46,068 nucleotides of DNA from Candidatus Hydrogenedentota bacterium (GCA_016215105.1 JACRLJ010000004.1:7728-53795), one strand, 5' to 3'; counted from the first letter of the stretch, positions 1 through 9,503 are shown. Program-made: numbers and translations. Notes: generated from the sequence alone by a model not told the origin.

Positions 1-366
1 CTGCTGCACCCACTCCCAGTGTCCGCCAGGCGGCCTGCACGAGGGACCGTGGCAGTGCCTCGGCGGCGGGGTTGGCGCGGGCGGAAGCGGATGGCTGTAG
101 ACGGTCTTGTTATCGCCGAAAGCCCAAGCTGAAGGCGATGGATTCACGTTGTTGCGGCCGTAGGCCCAGGCATAGGAGGAAGGATCCACGGCGGGGTACG
201 TCCGTTGCGGCGCGGTTGGAACTTGCGCGGGCTGCGGCGCCACGGCGTTGCTCGTGTTCGGCGTGGAGGAGGATCGATCCCCCGGTACGGCTCCAGCGGC
301 ACAGGCGTTTGAAACCGTCAGGAATGTGGCGAGCAACGTAGCAACTACTGCAATGGCGATTCTCAT
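1..366 (-). CDS. Secreted Pro/Ala-rich protein, C-terminus cut by window edge
   Basis: An open minus-strand frame of 122 codons runs from an ATG at 366 to the window edge without a stop. The start is supported by a GGGAGG ribosome-binding site about ten bases upstream. The first ~25 residues (MRIAIAVVATLLATFLTVSNA) form a typical signal peptide ending near Ala-Cys-Ala-Ala. The rest is low in charge and rich in Pro, Ala, Ser and Tyr, with a repeated Ala-Trp-Ala-Tyr/Phe-Gly motif (AWAYG, AWAFG), and ends in a Pro/His/Cys-rich stretch. It is probably exported. No family was recognised. The downstream neighbour is outside the window, so operon membership is unknown. Confidence 0.6.
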   Translation of the reverse strand, partial: MRIAIAVVATLLATFLTVSNACAAGAVPGDRSSSTPNTSNAVAPQPAQVPTAPQRTYPAVDPSSYAWAYGRNNVNPSPSAWAFGDNKTVYSHPLPPAPTPPPRHCHGPSCRPPGGHWEWVQQ

Positions 367-476
367 TCTTGCGCACCCTCCCCACTCTGCGAATTCAGCC
401 CGAGCGCAGGCCTGCTGCCTATACGAACGCGCCTGTCAGCCGCGGAGCGAAACACGCTGTAAACCGAGCTACCTAT

Positions 477-506
477 CTTATACCATTCAATAGTCTAGAC
501 GCACAA
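477..506 (-). promoter_or_regulatory. Candidate sigma70-type promoter for the secreted protein at 1-366
   Basis: On the minus strand TTGTGC (506-501) and TATAAG (482-477) are separated by 18 bases, giving 3/6 and 5/6 matches to -35 and -10. It would leave a leader of about 105 bases. This rests on consensus similarity only. Confidence 0.3.
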
Positions 507-562
507 TCGCGACCTGCTATTCATGGAGACAGGAAGGCCATAATCTCTTTAAGGACAGTAGT

Positions 563-1474
563 TTAGGAGATAAGACGACGCAATTTGCTCAGCAGGCCGG
601 GGGGCGGCAGGCTGATCTCGGTGGGACCGGGGTCGAACTTTGCCTTCGGGGGGGTCTCAGAGACGCGCACCAGGACGGCGGTAATGTTATCGGATCCGCC
701 CTCTTCGAGCGCACGTCCAACAAGAACGCGCGCCGCCGCTTGAAGACTGTCGCGGGTCAGCAGACGCGCGATTTCGTCGTCCTTGATGAGATTGGACATT
801 CCGTCGGAGCAAATCAGGAGGGTATCGCCCTTGCGCAGACGCGTAGCAAACAGGTCGACTTTGACAGAGTCTTTGATTCCAACGGCCCGCGTAATGAGGT
901 TCTTGAGGGAATGCGTACGGGCCTCTTCTTCCGAAATATACCCGTTGCGGACCTGCTCGGCGACCAGGGAATGGTCGTCGGTGATCTGCTTGAAGCTGCC
1001 GTCATTGCGGGCAAGGTAAACACGGCTGTCGCCGACTTGGGCGACATAGGCGCAATCGCCCATGACCAGCACGGCGGAAACCGTCGTCCCCATCCCATGG
1101 TATTCCGGGTTATTCTCGGCTTCCTCGAAAATACGCCGATTCGCGTACTCCAGTGCGGAGCGCAGGCTTTCGGGAATGTTGCTTTCGACGCTGCTGTAGT
1201 GGCGCTCTGTCAGGATCTGGAGGGCCAGACGGCTCGCAAATTCGCCGGCGCTGGCGCCGCCCATGCCATCGGCGACGGCAAACAGAATTCCCCGTTCACG
1301 CCCGAGCTCTTCGACCTCTGGCGCGCAAAATATGCACGAATCTTCGTTATGTGAACGCTTCTTCCCGACGTCGGACAAGAAGTGAGCCACCAGAAACTTA
1401 CCGGTCCACTGATGCTCATAATTGCCCCCGTCTTCAGGCCCGAAGCGGGTTACAGGAATACCTGCCATTTGCAT
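563..1474 (-). CDS. PP2C-family Ser/Thr protein phosphatase
   Basis: This 303-residue soluble protein dephosphorylates Ser/Thr-phosphorylated proteins using two bound metal ions, as in bacterial Stp/PrpC/PphA enzymes. The PP2C motifs are in order: VGKKRSHNED (residues 36-45), FAVADGMGG (65-73, Asp69 and Gly70 metal region), GTTVSAVLV, VAQVGDSRVYL, LITRAVG, DTLLICSDGMSNLI and GSDNITAVLV near the C-terminus. The catalytic Asp residues all appear present. The length is slightly above the usual ~245 because of a 30-residue N-terminal tail. Two in-frame ATGs lie six bases apart; the outer (1474) is reported, but the spacing from a GGGGA motif favours the inner one at 1468. The usual partner kinase (PknB-like) is not next to it. 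Confidence 0.93.
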   Translation of the reverse strand: MQMAGIPVTRFGPEDGGNYEHQWTGKFLVAHFLSDVGKKRSHNEDSCIFCAPEVEELGRERGILFAVADGMGGASAGEFASRLALQILTERHYSSVESNIPESLRSALEYANRRIFEEAENNPEYHGMGTTVSAVLVMGDCAYVAQVGDSRVYLARNDGSFKQITDDHSLVAEQVRNGYISEEEARTHSLKNLITRAVGIKDSVKVDLFATRLRKGDTLLICSDGMSNLIKDDEIARLLTRDSLQAAARVLVGRALEEGGSDNITAVLVRVSETPPKAKFDPGPTEISLPPPGLLSKLRRLIS

Positions 1475-1616
1475 CTTTCCCCGTGTTCAAGGAATCTCGG
1501 GCGCGGGGCCGTAACTTGATCCACGTCATGCCCTCTCTCTAGCAGGGCGTCACCTAATTGTAGTGTCCCGGCTCAGGCATTTGCAAACCTTCACGCACCG
1601 TCCCGGTTTCGCCAAG

Positions 1617-1645
1617 TGTACACGGCCGCTCGGACACTCTATAAT
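1617..1645 (+). promoter_or_regulatory. Candidate sigma70-type promoter of the SNF2 helicase gene
   Basis: TGTACA (1617-1622) and a perfect TATAAT (1640-1645) are separated by 17 bases, in the 245-base gap between the divergent PP2C and helicase genes. Transcription would start about 65 bases before the TTG start at 1720. The rest of the gap shows no other structure. Confidence 0.5.
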
Positions 1646-1719
1646 AGATCCTCCTCGCGCAGGCGAGAAAAAGCATTTTTCCTGGCCCGCCGCGGCTGTG
1701 CCTCCTGGGAGCGTTAGAG

Positions 1720-4700
1720 TTGAGCATTGCGAATTTTGAGAATACATGGCTGGAACCGTTGCTGTTTTTTCTGGAGAACGCCCTTCAGGTCGAGAGCGGC
1801 AGGCGGGGGAAATCGTACTGGTCATCCGGCCGGGTAATCCGGCTTACCCTCGAGGACCACAACGGGATCATCGCGGCAACCGTTCAAGGGAACGCGGTGA
1901 AACCGTATACGGTGACCTTGTCGCAGCAGCGCGGGGTCGTGGTATCGACCTGCACCTGCCCCGTCGGAATGTACTGCAAGCACGGAGTCGCGGCGGCGCT
2001 GGCGGTCGTTGACATCGGGTGGCGTCTCGAAACCAGTTGGGCGGATGAATTGCCGATCCTATTGCCGATGTTTCGCAGGGGTATGCGAGGCCCATCGCTA
2101 CCCGCGGTGACTCAAGAAGTCCTGACGTACGTAGGTGGCGATTCCCCTCCGGGCGAACCCGTTGATTCGGGGGGACGAGCGGCTCAGAAAACCCGTGGAA
2201 CAACGAAGCAAGCGGCGCGTCTGACTCCCTGGTGGGAAGCCTACTTGGCGTCGAAGAACGCCGAGGAAGCCCGGGTGGCCTTAACCCGAGGCGTGATGGC
2301 GCGCTTGGTGGTTTCGCCGCATTCGTGGATGGTTTCCGATCTGGTGGGGCGACTCACGAACGCGGACAATCCCATCGAGACGATTCAGTACTTCGACCAG
2401 AGCGTCGAGCGCTTCGCGCAACGAATGCGCCTCCAGACACGGCCCCGCGATCCGGCGCTCGATGAATTCCTGCAAACGCCGGAGGCCCTCGAGCTGGCGG
2501 CGCGATATGACCGGCAAATGGCGCACGATCAATTGCTGCGGTGGTTGGAGGGATCGGCGCCAAACGCGTCGGCGGAGAACTGGGGTCGCCTCGACATGGT
2601 GTGGCTCCCGGTAACCGAGTCCGGCCGCATCGCGCGGCTGCATTTTCAGATGTTGCTGACGGCACGGAAACTTCGGCGCAGTCCGCGCAATCCTCAGGCG
2701 ATTGTTCAGTTGGAAAAGGACGTTCAGAGCGGGAAACGTCAGTTTTCCAGCGACGATACGCGGATGGTCCGGTGGGTCGTCCGGCATAATTGCTACAGCG
2801 CCTTAGGCTACTCGTACTACTCGACATCCCCAGATCCGGCGCGCGCCGCCACGATACCCGTGTACGGCGCACTGGGCTGGCTAAGCATGTGGGGAGATTC
2901 GGGACGCATCTCGTGGCCCAACGGAGAGGCGTTGATCTACAATCCTCGACCCGCCCATCTTCGGCTCTCCGCGGACGCGGAGACTCCGCCGGTTTGGGCT
3001 GTGGCGTTTCCCAATAACGCTGAGGACCGGCCCGTGCCGCTAAATGCGCTGGAGTTGTTGGCCGATCACGGAAACCCCGGCGAGAACGAGGCGGAAGTTG
3101 TCATTTTCGCAATGCGGGAAGGCGTGTTGTACCGCGTAGAAAACGGCGGAATGCCGTTCCAGGTTTTCGAGGGGTTGTTGCGCGTGCCGGAAGCGCCGAT
3201 TGCGCGGCTGCGCGAATCGAGGGCAGGCGCCATTCTGGCCAGCCGGTTGTTCTCGTCCGGCTCGCGGACACAGGAAGTATCCTTCGTAGAAACGGTTGCG
3301 GCACGGCCGATTGTCGAATGCCGGCTGGACGACGAATCCAATCTGTCCATCGTGGCAAGGGCCGTCGCAGAAGACGGGACGGTGTTTTGCTGGACGCGGT
3401 CCGCCACATGGGAACGCGTGAACGACACCGTTACAGATGATTCGAAAGCGGCCCTTGACGAATTGCCATCTGCAACGGATAGGGCTACCGACGGCGAACC
3501 GTCTACCGACACCGAAGCGCGCCAGGCGTCTCCACACGCGATCGTAGTGGCGCCGCGCCTTGCGGATGTCGCGCCTCTCGAAGAGTGGATACGGCTGGTC
3601 GTGCCTCCGCACGCCGCGCACAAAACCACTGCGTCAGGTGCGCCTTCCCGAGACTGGCGGATGAAGGGGAGCGAAACGGTTGAATTCCTACGCGGCTGGA
3701 CGGTCCGTCCGCCAGTTGTGAAGTATCTGGGCAATAAAGCGTTTCAGAGCTTCGTCGCGCTGCGCCGGCCTCCCCGCGTGACGGTCCGCGTCGAGCCGAG
3801 CGGCGTGGATTGGCTGCAGGTCTCTGTCGAGATGGAAAAGGACATCGAGAGCCTGACCCTGAACGAGGTGATGTCGGCGCTGCAATCGTCGGAAGACGCG
3901 CTGATCACGCTTTCCGGCGGACGGAATTACCGCAGGGACGAGCTCGAGGAGTACCAGCGCCAGCTCAAGACATTGAACGAATTGGGCCTCGATACGGGGA
4001 GCGAGACCCAGCGTGTCCACGCGATGCAGCTCGCGGGCGCGTCCGCCGATACCCTCGAAGAGATGGACCGGTCGGGCGGACGGCTTGGCGAACTTGTAAC
4101 GCGCGCGCGGGAGATTATCGCGTCGTTCAAGGGCGTTCCGGCGGCGTCCGTTCCCAAAAAGACCGCGAATCATCTTCGGCCCTACCAGCGGGTTGGGGTG
4201 GACTTCCTGGTTTGGGCCGCGAAGACGTTTGGCGGGGCGCTGCTGGCCGATGACATGGGTTTGGGTAAGACCTTGCAGGTTCTCGCGGCGCTGACGGCGC
4301 TTCGAAGACTCGATAAGACCCATCGTCCGTCGCTCGTTGTGTGTCCCGCGAGCGTAGCTCACAATTGGCTGCGTGAAGCGGAACGTTTTGCGCCATCGCT
4401 GCGTGTGGTGGTGATCGAACGCGGGCCGGAGCGGCACGCCATTCTCGAGCGCCTCAATGAGTACGACCTTGTGGTGAAGAATTACGCGCTGACCCGCCGC
4501 GACGCGCACGTGCTACGTGATCAGGAATGGCTCATGGTGTGTGTGGATGAGGCGCAAGCGATCAAGAACGCCGACGCGGATATTTCGCGGACGGTCAAGA
4601 CGCTTTCGGCGCAGTACCGGTTTGCGCTGACCGGGACTCCCATCGAGAACCGGCTCGCAGATCTGTGGTCAATCATGGACTTTGCCGCGCCCGGCCACTT

Positions 4701-5550
4701 GGAGGCCCTGAAGCGGTTCGAACAGCGGTCCAAGGGCCCCGAAGCCGAGTCCGCCGGCGTGGTATTGCGTGCGCGGCTGCGTCCGGTGGTATTGCGGCGG
4801 CTTAAGAAGGACGTGGCTCCGGAGTTGCCGCCGCGGATCGAGGAGCGGCGTGATTGTGAAATGACCGCGCCACAACGCAAGGCGTACCTCGCGGAGGTCC
4901 ACCGGACGCGGGTGCTCCTGGATGGACTGAAAACGAAACAGGTGGTGGGCAAGGAACGGATTCAGATTCTCGCGGCTCTAACACGGTTGCGGCAGCTTTG
5001 TTGCGATCCGGCGTTGGTCAATCTGCCGGATAAGGGGTCCGGAAAGACTGATGAGTTGATGGAATTGCTGCCGCCGCTCTTGGAATCGGGACAGAAAGTG
5101 CTGCTGTTCTCGCAGTTTGTGCGGATGTTGAAGCGTCTGGAGACGCCGCTGCACGCGCGCGGCATCACCACCTACATGCTCACCGGCGAGACGACGAAAC
5201 GTCAAGCCTTGGTGGATCGCTTCGAGGCTGACCCGAATCCGAGCGTGTTCCTGATTTCACTGAAAGCGGGCGGCACGGGCCTGAATCTGGTGTCCGCATC
5301 TCACGTCGTCCTGTTTGATCCGTGGTGGAATCCCGCTGTCGAAGCGCAGGCGATCGATAGGACGCACCGCATCGGTCAAGACAAGACCGTGGTGGCGTTC
5401 CGTCTGGTGGCGATGGGCACGGTCGAGGAGCGAATTCTCGAATTGCAGGAGCGCAAGCGCAACATCGTGAAAGACGTCCTCGAAGAGGGCACCTTTAACC
5501 GCAGCTTGACGCGAGAGGACTTCGAGTTCATCCTGGGAGGCGGCGCGTAG
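1720..5550 (+). CDS. SWIM zinc-finger SNF2-family helicase (DEAD/DEAH-like ATPase)
   Basis: This 1276-residue protein is an SNF2/HepA-type double-stranded-DNA translocase. The N-terminus has a SWIM zinc finger (Cys78-x-Cys80-x5-Cys86-x-His88), a nucleic-acid or protein-binding module. A ~700-residue poorly conserved middle follows. The C-terminal ATPase starts near residue 815 (LRPYQRVGVDFLVW), with Walker A DDMGLGKT (844-851), the Walker B box DEAQ (943-946), TGTPIENRLADLWS, then helicase C with LLFSQFVRML, KAGGTGLNL, DPWWNPAVE and the motif VI segment QAIDRTHRIGQ (1210-1220). All ATPase motifs look intact. The start is TTG, chosen because GGGAG lies eight bases upstream and no in-frame ATG precedes the SWIM domain. 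The aminotransferase gene begins two bases after its stop. Bacterial SWIM-SNF2 proteins are linked to transcription or chromosome upkeep, but the role here is not known. Confidence 0.93.
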   Translation: MSIANFENTWLEPLLFFLENALQVESGRRGKSYWSSGRVIRLTLEDHNGIIAATVQGNAVKPYTVTLSQQRGVVVSTCTCPVGMYCKHGVAAALAVVDIGWRLETSWADELPILLPMFRRGMRGPSLPAVTQEVLTYVGGDSPPGEPVDSGGRAAQKTRGTTKQAARLTPWWEAYLASKNAEEARVALTRGVMARLVVSPHSWMVSDLVGRLTNADNPIETIQYFDQSVERFAQRMRLQTRPRDPALDEFLQTPEALELAARYDRQMAHDQLLRWLEGSAPNASAENWGRLDMVWLPVTESGRIARLHFQMLLTARKLRRSPRNPQAIVQLEKDVQSGKRQFSSDDTRMVRWVVRHNCYSALGYSYYSTSPDPARAATIPVYGALGWLSMWGDSGRISWPNGEALIYNPRPAHLRLSADAETPPVWAVAFPNNAEDRPVPLNALELLADHGNPGENEAEVVIFAMREGVLYRVENGGMPFQVFEGLLRVPEAPIARLRESRAGAILASRLFSSGSRTQEVSFVETVAARPIVECRLDDESNLSIVARAVAEDGTVFCWTRSATWERVNDTVTDDSKAALDELPSATDRATDGEPSTDTEARQASPHAIVVAPRLADVAPLEEWIRLVVPPHAAHKTTASGAPSRDWRMKGSETVEFLRGWTVRPPVVKYLGNKAFQSFVALRRPPRVTVRVEPSGVDWLQVSVEMEKDIESLTLNEVMSALQSSEDALITLSGGRNYRRDELEEYQRQLKTLNELGLDTGSETQRVHAMQLAGASADTLEEMDRSGGRLGELVTRAREIIASFKGVPAASVPKKTANHLRPYQRVGVDFLVWAAKTFGGALLADDMGLGKTLQVLAALTALRRLDKTHRPSLVVCPASVAHNWLREAERFAPSLRVVVIERGPERHAILERLNEYDLVVKNYALTRRDAHVLRDQEWLMVCVDEAQAIKNADADISRTVKTLSAQYRFALTGTPIENRLADLWSIMDFAAPGHLEALKRFEQRSKGPEAESAGVVLRARLRPVVLRRLKKDVAPELPPRIEERRDCEMTAPQRKAYLAEVHRTRVLLDGLKTKQVVGKERIQILAALTRLRQLCCDPALVNLPDKGSGKTDELMELLPPLLESGQKVLLFSQFVRMLKRLETPLHARGITTYMLTGETTKRQALVDRFEADPNPSVFLISLKAGGTGLNLVSASHVVLFDPWWNPAVEAQAIDRTHRIGQDKTVVAFRLVAMGTVEERILELQERKRNIVKDVLEEGTFNRSLTREDFEFILGGGA

Positions 5551-5552
5551 AC

Positions 5553-6794
5553 ATGTCCTCATCAGCGGCGCCGAATCGACGGGCTATCGTGCCACGGTTT
5601 TCACATAGACTGCACGACTATGTTCACGGCATCAATTCTCTCGCCGCCGCTCTGGCGGCGAAGCAGAATCTGGGCGAGCCGATACTCGACCTAACCGTAT
5701 CGAATCCCACGCTCGCGGGATTCGATTATCCGGAAACGGAGATCCGGGCCGCTCTGGGCGGACGTGGAGGCCTCGAGTACCATCCGTCTGCGCGCGGATT
5801 GCCCCAGGCGCGCGAGGCGATTTGCGGCTACTACGCGGAGCGCGGTGAGCGTGTGTCTCCAGACGATCTCCTGCTCACAAGCAGCACTTCCGAAGCCTAT
5901 TCGTTCTTGATCAAGTTACTGTGCGACCCGGGCGACAGCGTGTGCGCGCCGGCGCCGAGCTATCCGCTCTTGGAGTATCTCGCGGACCTGGAATGCTGCG
6001 AACTGACCACCTATCCGCTGCGCCGCCAAGGCTCTCAGGACGGTGGCGCGAACACAGCCCGCTGGGCGGTGGATTTCGCCGCGCTGGAGCGCGCGCTGAC
6101 GGCCACAACGCGAGCCATCATTCTCATCAATCCCAACAATCCGACGGGTAATCTGCTAACCCAAGACGAAGTGGAGCAGTGCATGGGCTTGGCGCGGGAC
6201 CGGGGCATCGCGGTGATTGTGGACGAGGTGTTTGCGGACTACTGCCTGGGAGGCGCTGCGTACTATCCGGCGCATTCGGACCAGGCGCTTGTATTCCGAT
6301 TGAACGGGTTTTCCAAAGTCCTGGCGCTGCCACAGGTGAAGCTCGGCTGGATACATGTGAGTGGAGAACCCGGCCTCAAAGCGCGGGCGCTGGACCTCCT
6401 CGAAATCATCGCTGACACCTTCCTTTCGGTGAACACGCCCGTTCAAGCGTCCTGCGCCGCGTTGCTCGAATTGCGCGACGGCGTCCAGAAGCAGATTCGC
6501 GCGCGTCTCCATCGGAATCTGCTGCGCATCACGGAACTGACGGAAGGCCGTGACGAATTGACGCTGCTCCGTCCCGAAGCCGGGTGGTATGCGGTTATTC
6601 AATTGCACACCGTCGAGCCCGAGGACACCGTCGTGGTGACGCTGCTGCGGGACGCCGGGGTCTACATTCATCCGGGGCAGTTCTTCGGATTCGAGGGTGG
6701 TTGCCATTTGGTGGTCAGCCTGTTGACGCCCGAACAGGACTTTGCGGAAGGGTGCGCGCGGGTGGTTCAATACGCGGCACACCGGATGCTGTAG
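5553..6794 (+). CDS. Class I/II pyridoxal-phosphate aminotransferase
   Basis: This 413-residue cytosolic protein has the fold-type I aminotransferase pattern. It has SNPT near the N-terminus, the PLP-phosphate/ring region SSTSEAY, the segment ILINPNNPTGN, VIVDEVFADY with the Asp that pairs with the pyridine nitrogen, and FSK with Lys255 as the Schiff-base lysine. It probably transfers amino groups from an amino acid to a 2-oxo acid, but the substrate cannot be read from the sequence; the Arg usually contacting the substrate carboxylate was not located with certainty. The ATG is two bases after the helicase stop, so the two are very likely cotranscribed. The functional link to a helicase is not obvious. 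Confidence 0.9.
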   Translation: MSSSAAPNRRAIVPRFSHRLHDYVHGINSLAAALAAKQNLGEPILDLTVSNPTLAGFDYPETEIRAALGGRGGLEYHPSARGLPQAREAICGYYAERGERVSPDDLLLTSSTSEAYSFLIKLLCDPGDSVCAPAPSYPLLEYLADLECCELTTYPLRRQGSQDGGANTARWAVDFAALERALTATTRAIILINPNNPTGNLLTQDEVEQCMGLARDRGIAVIVDEVFADYCLGGAAYYPAHSDQALVFRLNGFSKVLALPQVKLGWIHVSGEPGLKARALDLLEIIADTFLSVNTPVQASCAALLELRDGVQKQIRARLHRNLLRITELTEGRDELTLLRPEAGWYAVIQLHTVEPEDTVVVTLLRDAGVYIHPGQFFGFEGGCHLVVSLLTPEQDFAEGCARVVQYAAHRML

Positions 6795-6816
6795 TGGGAT
6801 TCCGGCGCGACGCAAG

Positions 6817-6845
6817 TTGACATCGCAGATCCCGTTCTCTAGTGT
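6817..6845 (+). promoter_or_regulatory. Candidate promoter of the MBOAT operon
   Basis: A perfect TTGACA at 6817-6822 is followed after 17 bases by TAGTGT (6840-6845), a weak 3/6 match to -10. It lies in the 161-base gap before the MBOAT gene. Confidence 0.35.
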
Positions 6846-6955
6846 ATGCGCTCGAACAACAGATACCGTGTGTGATTCGGGAATTCGGACGCCTCCGTGC
6901 AGAAGGCCGTGCGCGAAATTGACGGACCACGGCTTACGATTCCAGGACGGGTAGG

Positions 6956-8380
6956 ATGAGTTTTTCCAGTTTACAGTTTGGCGTCTTCATACTCATTGTC
7001 TATCCGCTTTATTTGCTCCTTCCTTTTCGCTGGCAGAACCGCATGCTTCTCGTGGCGAGCTACATCTTCGACGGGGCATGGGACTGGCGATTTCTCGGTT
7101 TGCTTTGGTTCACAACGCTGCTGGACTATCTCGTGGGCCTGCTTCTCGGCCGAATCGAGGAGCCGGGACAGCGGCGACTGTGTATCATGGCGTCCGTGGT
7201 GGCCAACTTAGGGGTTCTCGGATTCTTCAAGTACTTTAACTTCTTCGCGGGCTCGCTGGATGCGCTGAGCGCGAAGTTCGGAATTCATCTGGGGTGGACG
7301 ACGCTTAACATCATTCTTCCCGTGGGCGTCTCGTTCTACACGTTCCAGTCGATGAGCTACACGATCGACGTGTATTTCAAACATATGAAACCGACGAAGA
7401 GTCTGCAGAATTTCGCTCTCTACGTCGTGTTCTTCCCGCAATTGGTCGCGGGTCCCATCGAACGAGCGGTGGACTTGGTGCCGCGGGTGGAACGACCGCG
7501 CACCGTAACATTGGACGGTTTTGCGCGCGGCGTCTACTTGATCCTGTTCGGGCTGTTCAAGAAGATCGCGATATCGGACGGTGTCGCGGCTTCGGTGAAT
7601 GCCTTTTACGGCACATCCGGCGCGGTCTCGGGTTTGGACGTCGTTTTGGCGACTTATCTGTTCGCGGTCCAGATCTACTGTGACTTTTCAGGCTACTCCG
7701 ATATTGCGCGCGGCTTGGCGAAGATCATGGGGTTTGAACTCATGACAAACTTCAACTTGCCGTACTTCGCGGTGAATCCAAGTGAGTTCTGGCGCCGGTG
7801 GCATATCAGCTTGTCTACCTGGCTTCGTGACTACTTGTACATTGTGCTCGGGGGAAATCGCTTTGGTGAGCTCAAGACCTATCGGAATCTGATGACGACC
7901 ATGGTTCTCGGCGGTCTATGGCATGGGGCCGCGTGGAATTTCGTGCTTTGGGGCGCGTACCAGGGCGCCATTCTGTGTGTCCATCGGTTGATTATGGGCG
8001 CGAAGAGCGCCGTGCGTAAGCCCCGATCGATCTGGACGGTCGCGATCTACTCAATTCAGTTAATCTTGTTCTTCCAGGTGGTTTGCTATGGATGGCTTCT
8101 CTTTCGCGCCCGGTCGTTCGACCAGATCGAACTCTACACGCGGGCGCTATTTCAGGGCTACGATCTGACCAGCATCACGGTTCCGCGCCCCCCGTTTTCG
8201 GCGTTGGTGGGCCTCGCGATCCTGGTCGTCCTCGAAGTGTTTCAGTACGCGAGTGGCGACGCGCAATTCTACCGGCAGTGGCCCCGTCCGGTGCGGGGCG
8301 CGCTGTACGCATGTGTGACGTTTATACTTCTCATGGGATTGAGCAATGCCCCAACCCAATTCATCTATTTCCAGTTCTGA
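6956..8380 (+). CDS. MBOAT-family membrane O-acyltransferase (AlgI/DltB-like)
   Basis: This 474-residue polytopic membrane protein moves acyl groups, usually acetyl, across the inner membrane for modification of exported polymers such as alginate, cellulose or teichoic acid. It begins with the AlgI signature (hydrophobic start, then LLLPFRWQNRMLL and a segment with DYLVG), has about ten hydrophobic segments, and carries both conserved histidines: His283 in FWRRWHISLS and the catalytic-type His323 in GGLWHGAAWNF. The length matches AlgI (~470-520). The next gene starts 35 bases before its stop in another frame, so the pair is translationally coupled. The acceptor polymer is unknown because no glycosyltransferase or polymerase is nearby. 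Confidence 0.93.
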   Translation: MSFSSLQFGVFILIVYPLYLLLPFRWQNRMLLVASYIFDGAWDWRFLGLLWFTTLLDYLVGLLLGRIEEPGQRRLCIMASVVANLGVLGFFKYFNFFAGSLDALSAKFGIHLGWTTLNIILPVGVSFYTFQSMSYTIDVYFKHMKPTKSLQNFALYVVFFPQLVAGPIERAVDLVPRVERPRTVTLDGFARGVYLILFGLFKKIAISDGVAASVNAFYGTSGAVSGLDVVLATYLFAVQIYCDFSGYSDIARGLAKIMGFELMTNFNLPYFAVNPSEFWRRWHISLSTWLRDYLYIVLGGNRFGELKTYRNLMTTMVLGGLWHGAAWNFVLWGAYQGAILCVHRLIMGAKSAVRKPRSIWTVAIYSIQLILFFQVVCYGWLLFRARSFDQIELYTRALFQGYDLTSITVPRPPFSALVGLAILVVLEVFQYASGDAQFYRQWPRPVRGALYACVTFILLMGLSNAPTQFIYFQF

Positions 8381-9503
8381 GCCTAAGCGTCCGCTTGGAG
8401 TGCGGATACGCGAAATGGCGCGTACCGGCTGCTGGACGCTGCTCTTCTTGGCCGCGCTCGACATCGCGGTCAACGTTGCGTTTCGGTATCCGGAACGTAC
8501 CGGCTCAGTTCCGCCAGGCTTCCTGACGCGGTACTTCGAGTACGGCCGCTCAATCGAAGGAAAGCTATCGCGAATGGTGGGTCCAGACGACGCGTCATCC
8601 GATCCGGTAGCGCTGGCCGGATGGCTGGACCCCGAATCGTGGAAGGACCTCCCCAGTGCGCCAAGCACGGCCACCAACGTCCTAATTGCGAACTATGGAA
8701 TGTCATTTTCCTTCGACGTGGGCCGGACACTCCAGAAGATCAATCCGCGCTACGAAATGCGTTGCATCGGCGGCCCCACGGCGCCGGTCAGCCACTCGTA
8801 CGCGGCGTTCACCTTGGACCGGACTCGGCATCAGGCCAAGATCGTCCTGATCGGCATTCTCGCGTCCAGCGTGCGGGGGCTGGTAACTATGACCGGGCAG
8901 ACCTGGGCCTTCGAGAGTCCATACCCGTACACCTACCCGCGATACCGGGTGACGGCGGATGGCAAGCTGGACGCTATGTGGCCCATGATCACGTCCATGA
9001 ACGGACTTAGGGAGGCGTTGGCGCAACCGGAGAAATGGGCTGCGTTCGTTCAGCAGTTGCGCGAAAACGACGACTACTATAATCCATTCCTGTTTCGCCA
9101 CAACGTCCTCGACGCTCCCGTAACGGTCCGGTTGCTGCGGCGGGGATGGGGACAACACCAGAATTCAGCGGTTCTGGACACTATTCACACCGATAAGGGC
9201 TTCAGGCCCGATTCGCCGGCCCTCCCAGTCCTGAAGGCGATCGTGAGGCAATTCGCCGAAACTGCGCGGACGGATGGGCGTCTGCCAATCGTGTTGCTGC
9301 TTAATGATCAGGGATACAGCGACCACCTATACAAGGCGCTCGAACCGACGTTGCGGGATGGACAAATCCCCTACGTGAGCACGCACGAAGTCGCGCCCGC
9401 GGCGGACCTCGCGAATTTCGTCGCGGACGGGCATTTCACCGACGCAGCCTATCAACGCATCGCTCAACTCCTGGAAAAGGTGATACAGGAAAACTTGAAG
9501 TAG
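8346..9503 (+). CDS. SGNH-hydrolase-like membrane-anchored protein, MBOAT partner
   Basis: This 385-residue protein has one hydrophobic segment (about residues 28-48, LLFLAALDIAVNVAF), so it is probably anchored in the inner membrane with the rest in the periplasm. The body looks like an SGNH/AlgX-AlgJ-type fold: a beta-strand ending in NYGMSFS (116-122) where SGNH enzymes carry the nucleophile-containing block I, IVLIGILASS in the middle, LPIVLLLNDQGYSD, and DGHFTDAAY (Asp361, His363) near the C-terminus as the block V Asp/His. Such proteins complete O-acetylation by receiving the acyl group from the MBOAT channel. The ATG lies inside the MBOAT gene (35-base overlap), with GGGATTGAG upstream. 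The call rests on context and fold impression, not on a close family match. Confidence 0.7.
   Translation: MPQPNSSISSSEPKRPLGVRIREMARTGCWTLLFLAALDIAVNVAFRYPERTGSVPPGFLTRYFEYGRSIEGKLSRMVGPDDASSDPVALAGWLDPESWKDLPSAPSTATNVLIANYGMSFSFDVGRTLQKINPRYEMRCIGGPTAPVSHSYAAFTLDRTRHQAKIVLIGILASSVRGLVTMTGQTWAFESPYPYTYPRYRVTADGKLDAMWPMITSMNGLREALAQPEKWAAFVQQLRENDDYYNPFLFRHNVLDAPVTVRLLRRGWGQHQNSAVLDTIHTDKGFRPDSPALPVLKAIVRQFAETARTDGRLPIVLLLNDQGYSDHLYKALEPTLRDGQIPYVSTHEVAPAADLANFVADGHFTDAAYQRIAQLLEKVIQENLK

Noticed and set aside
740-1354. 204-codon plus-strand open frame opposite the PP2C gene
   Set aside because: It is the antisense of a clear PP2C gene with intact motifs; GC-rich coding DNA often leaves such open frames.
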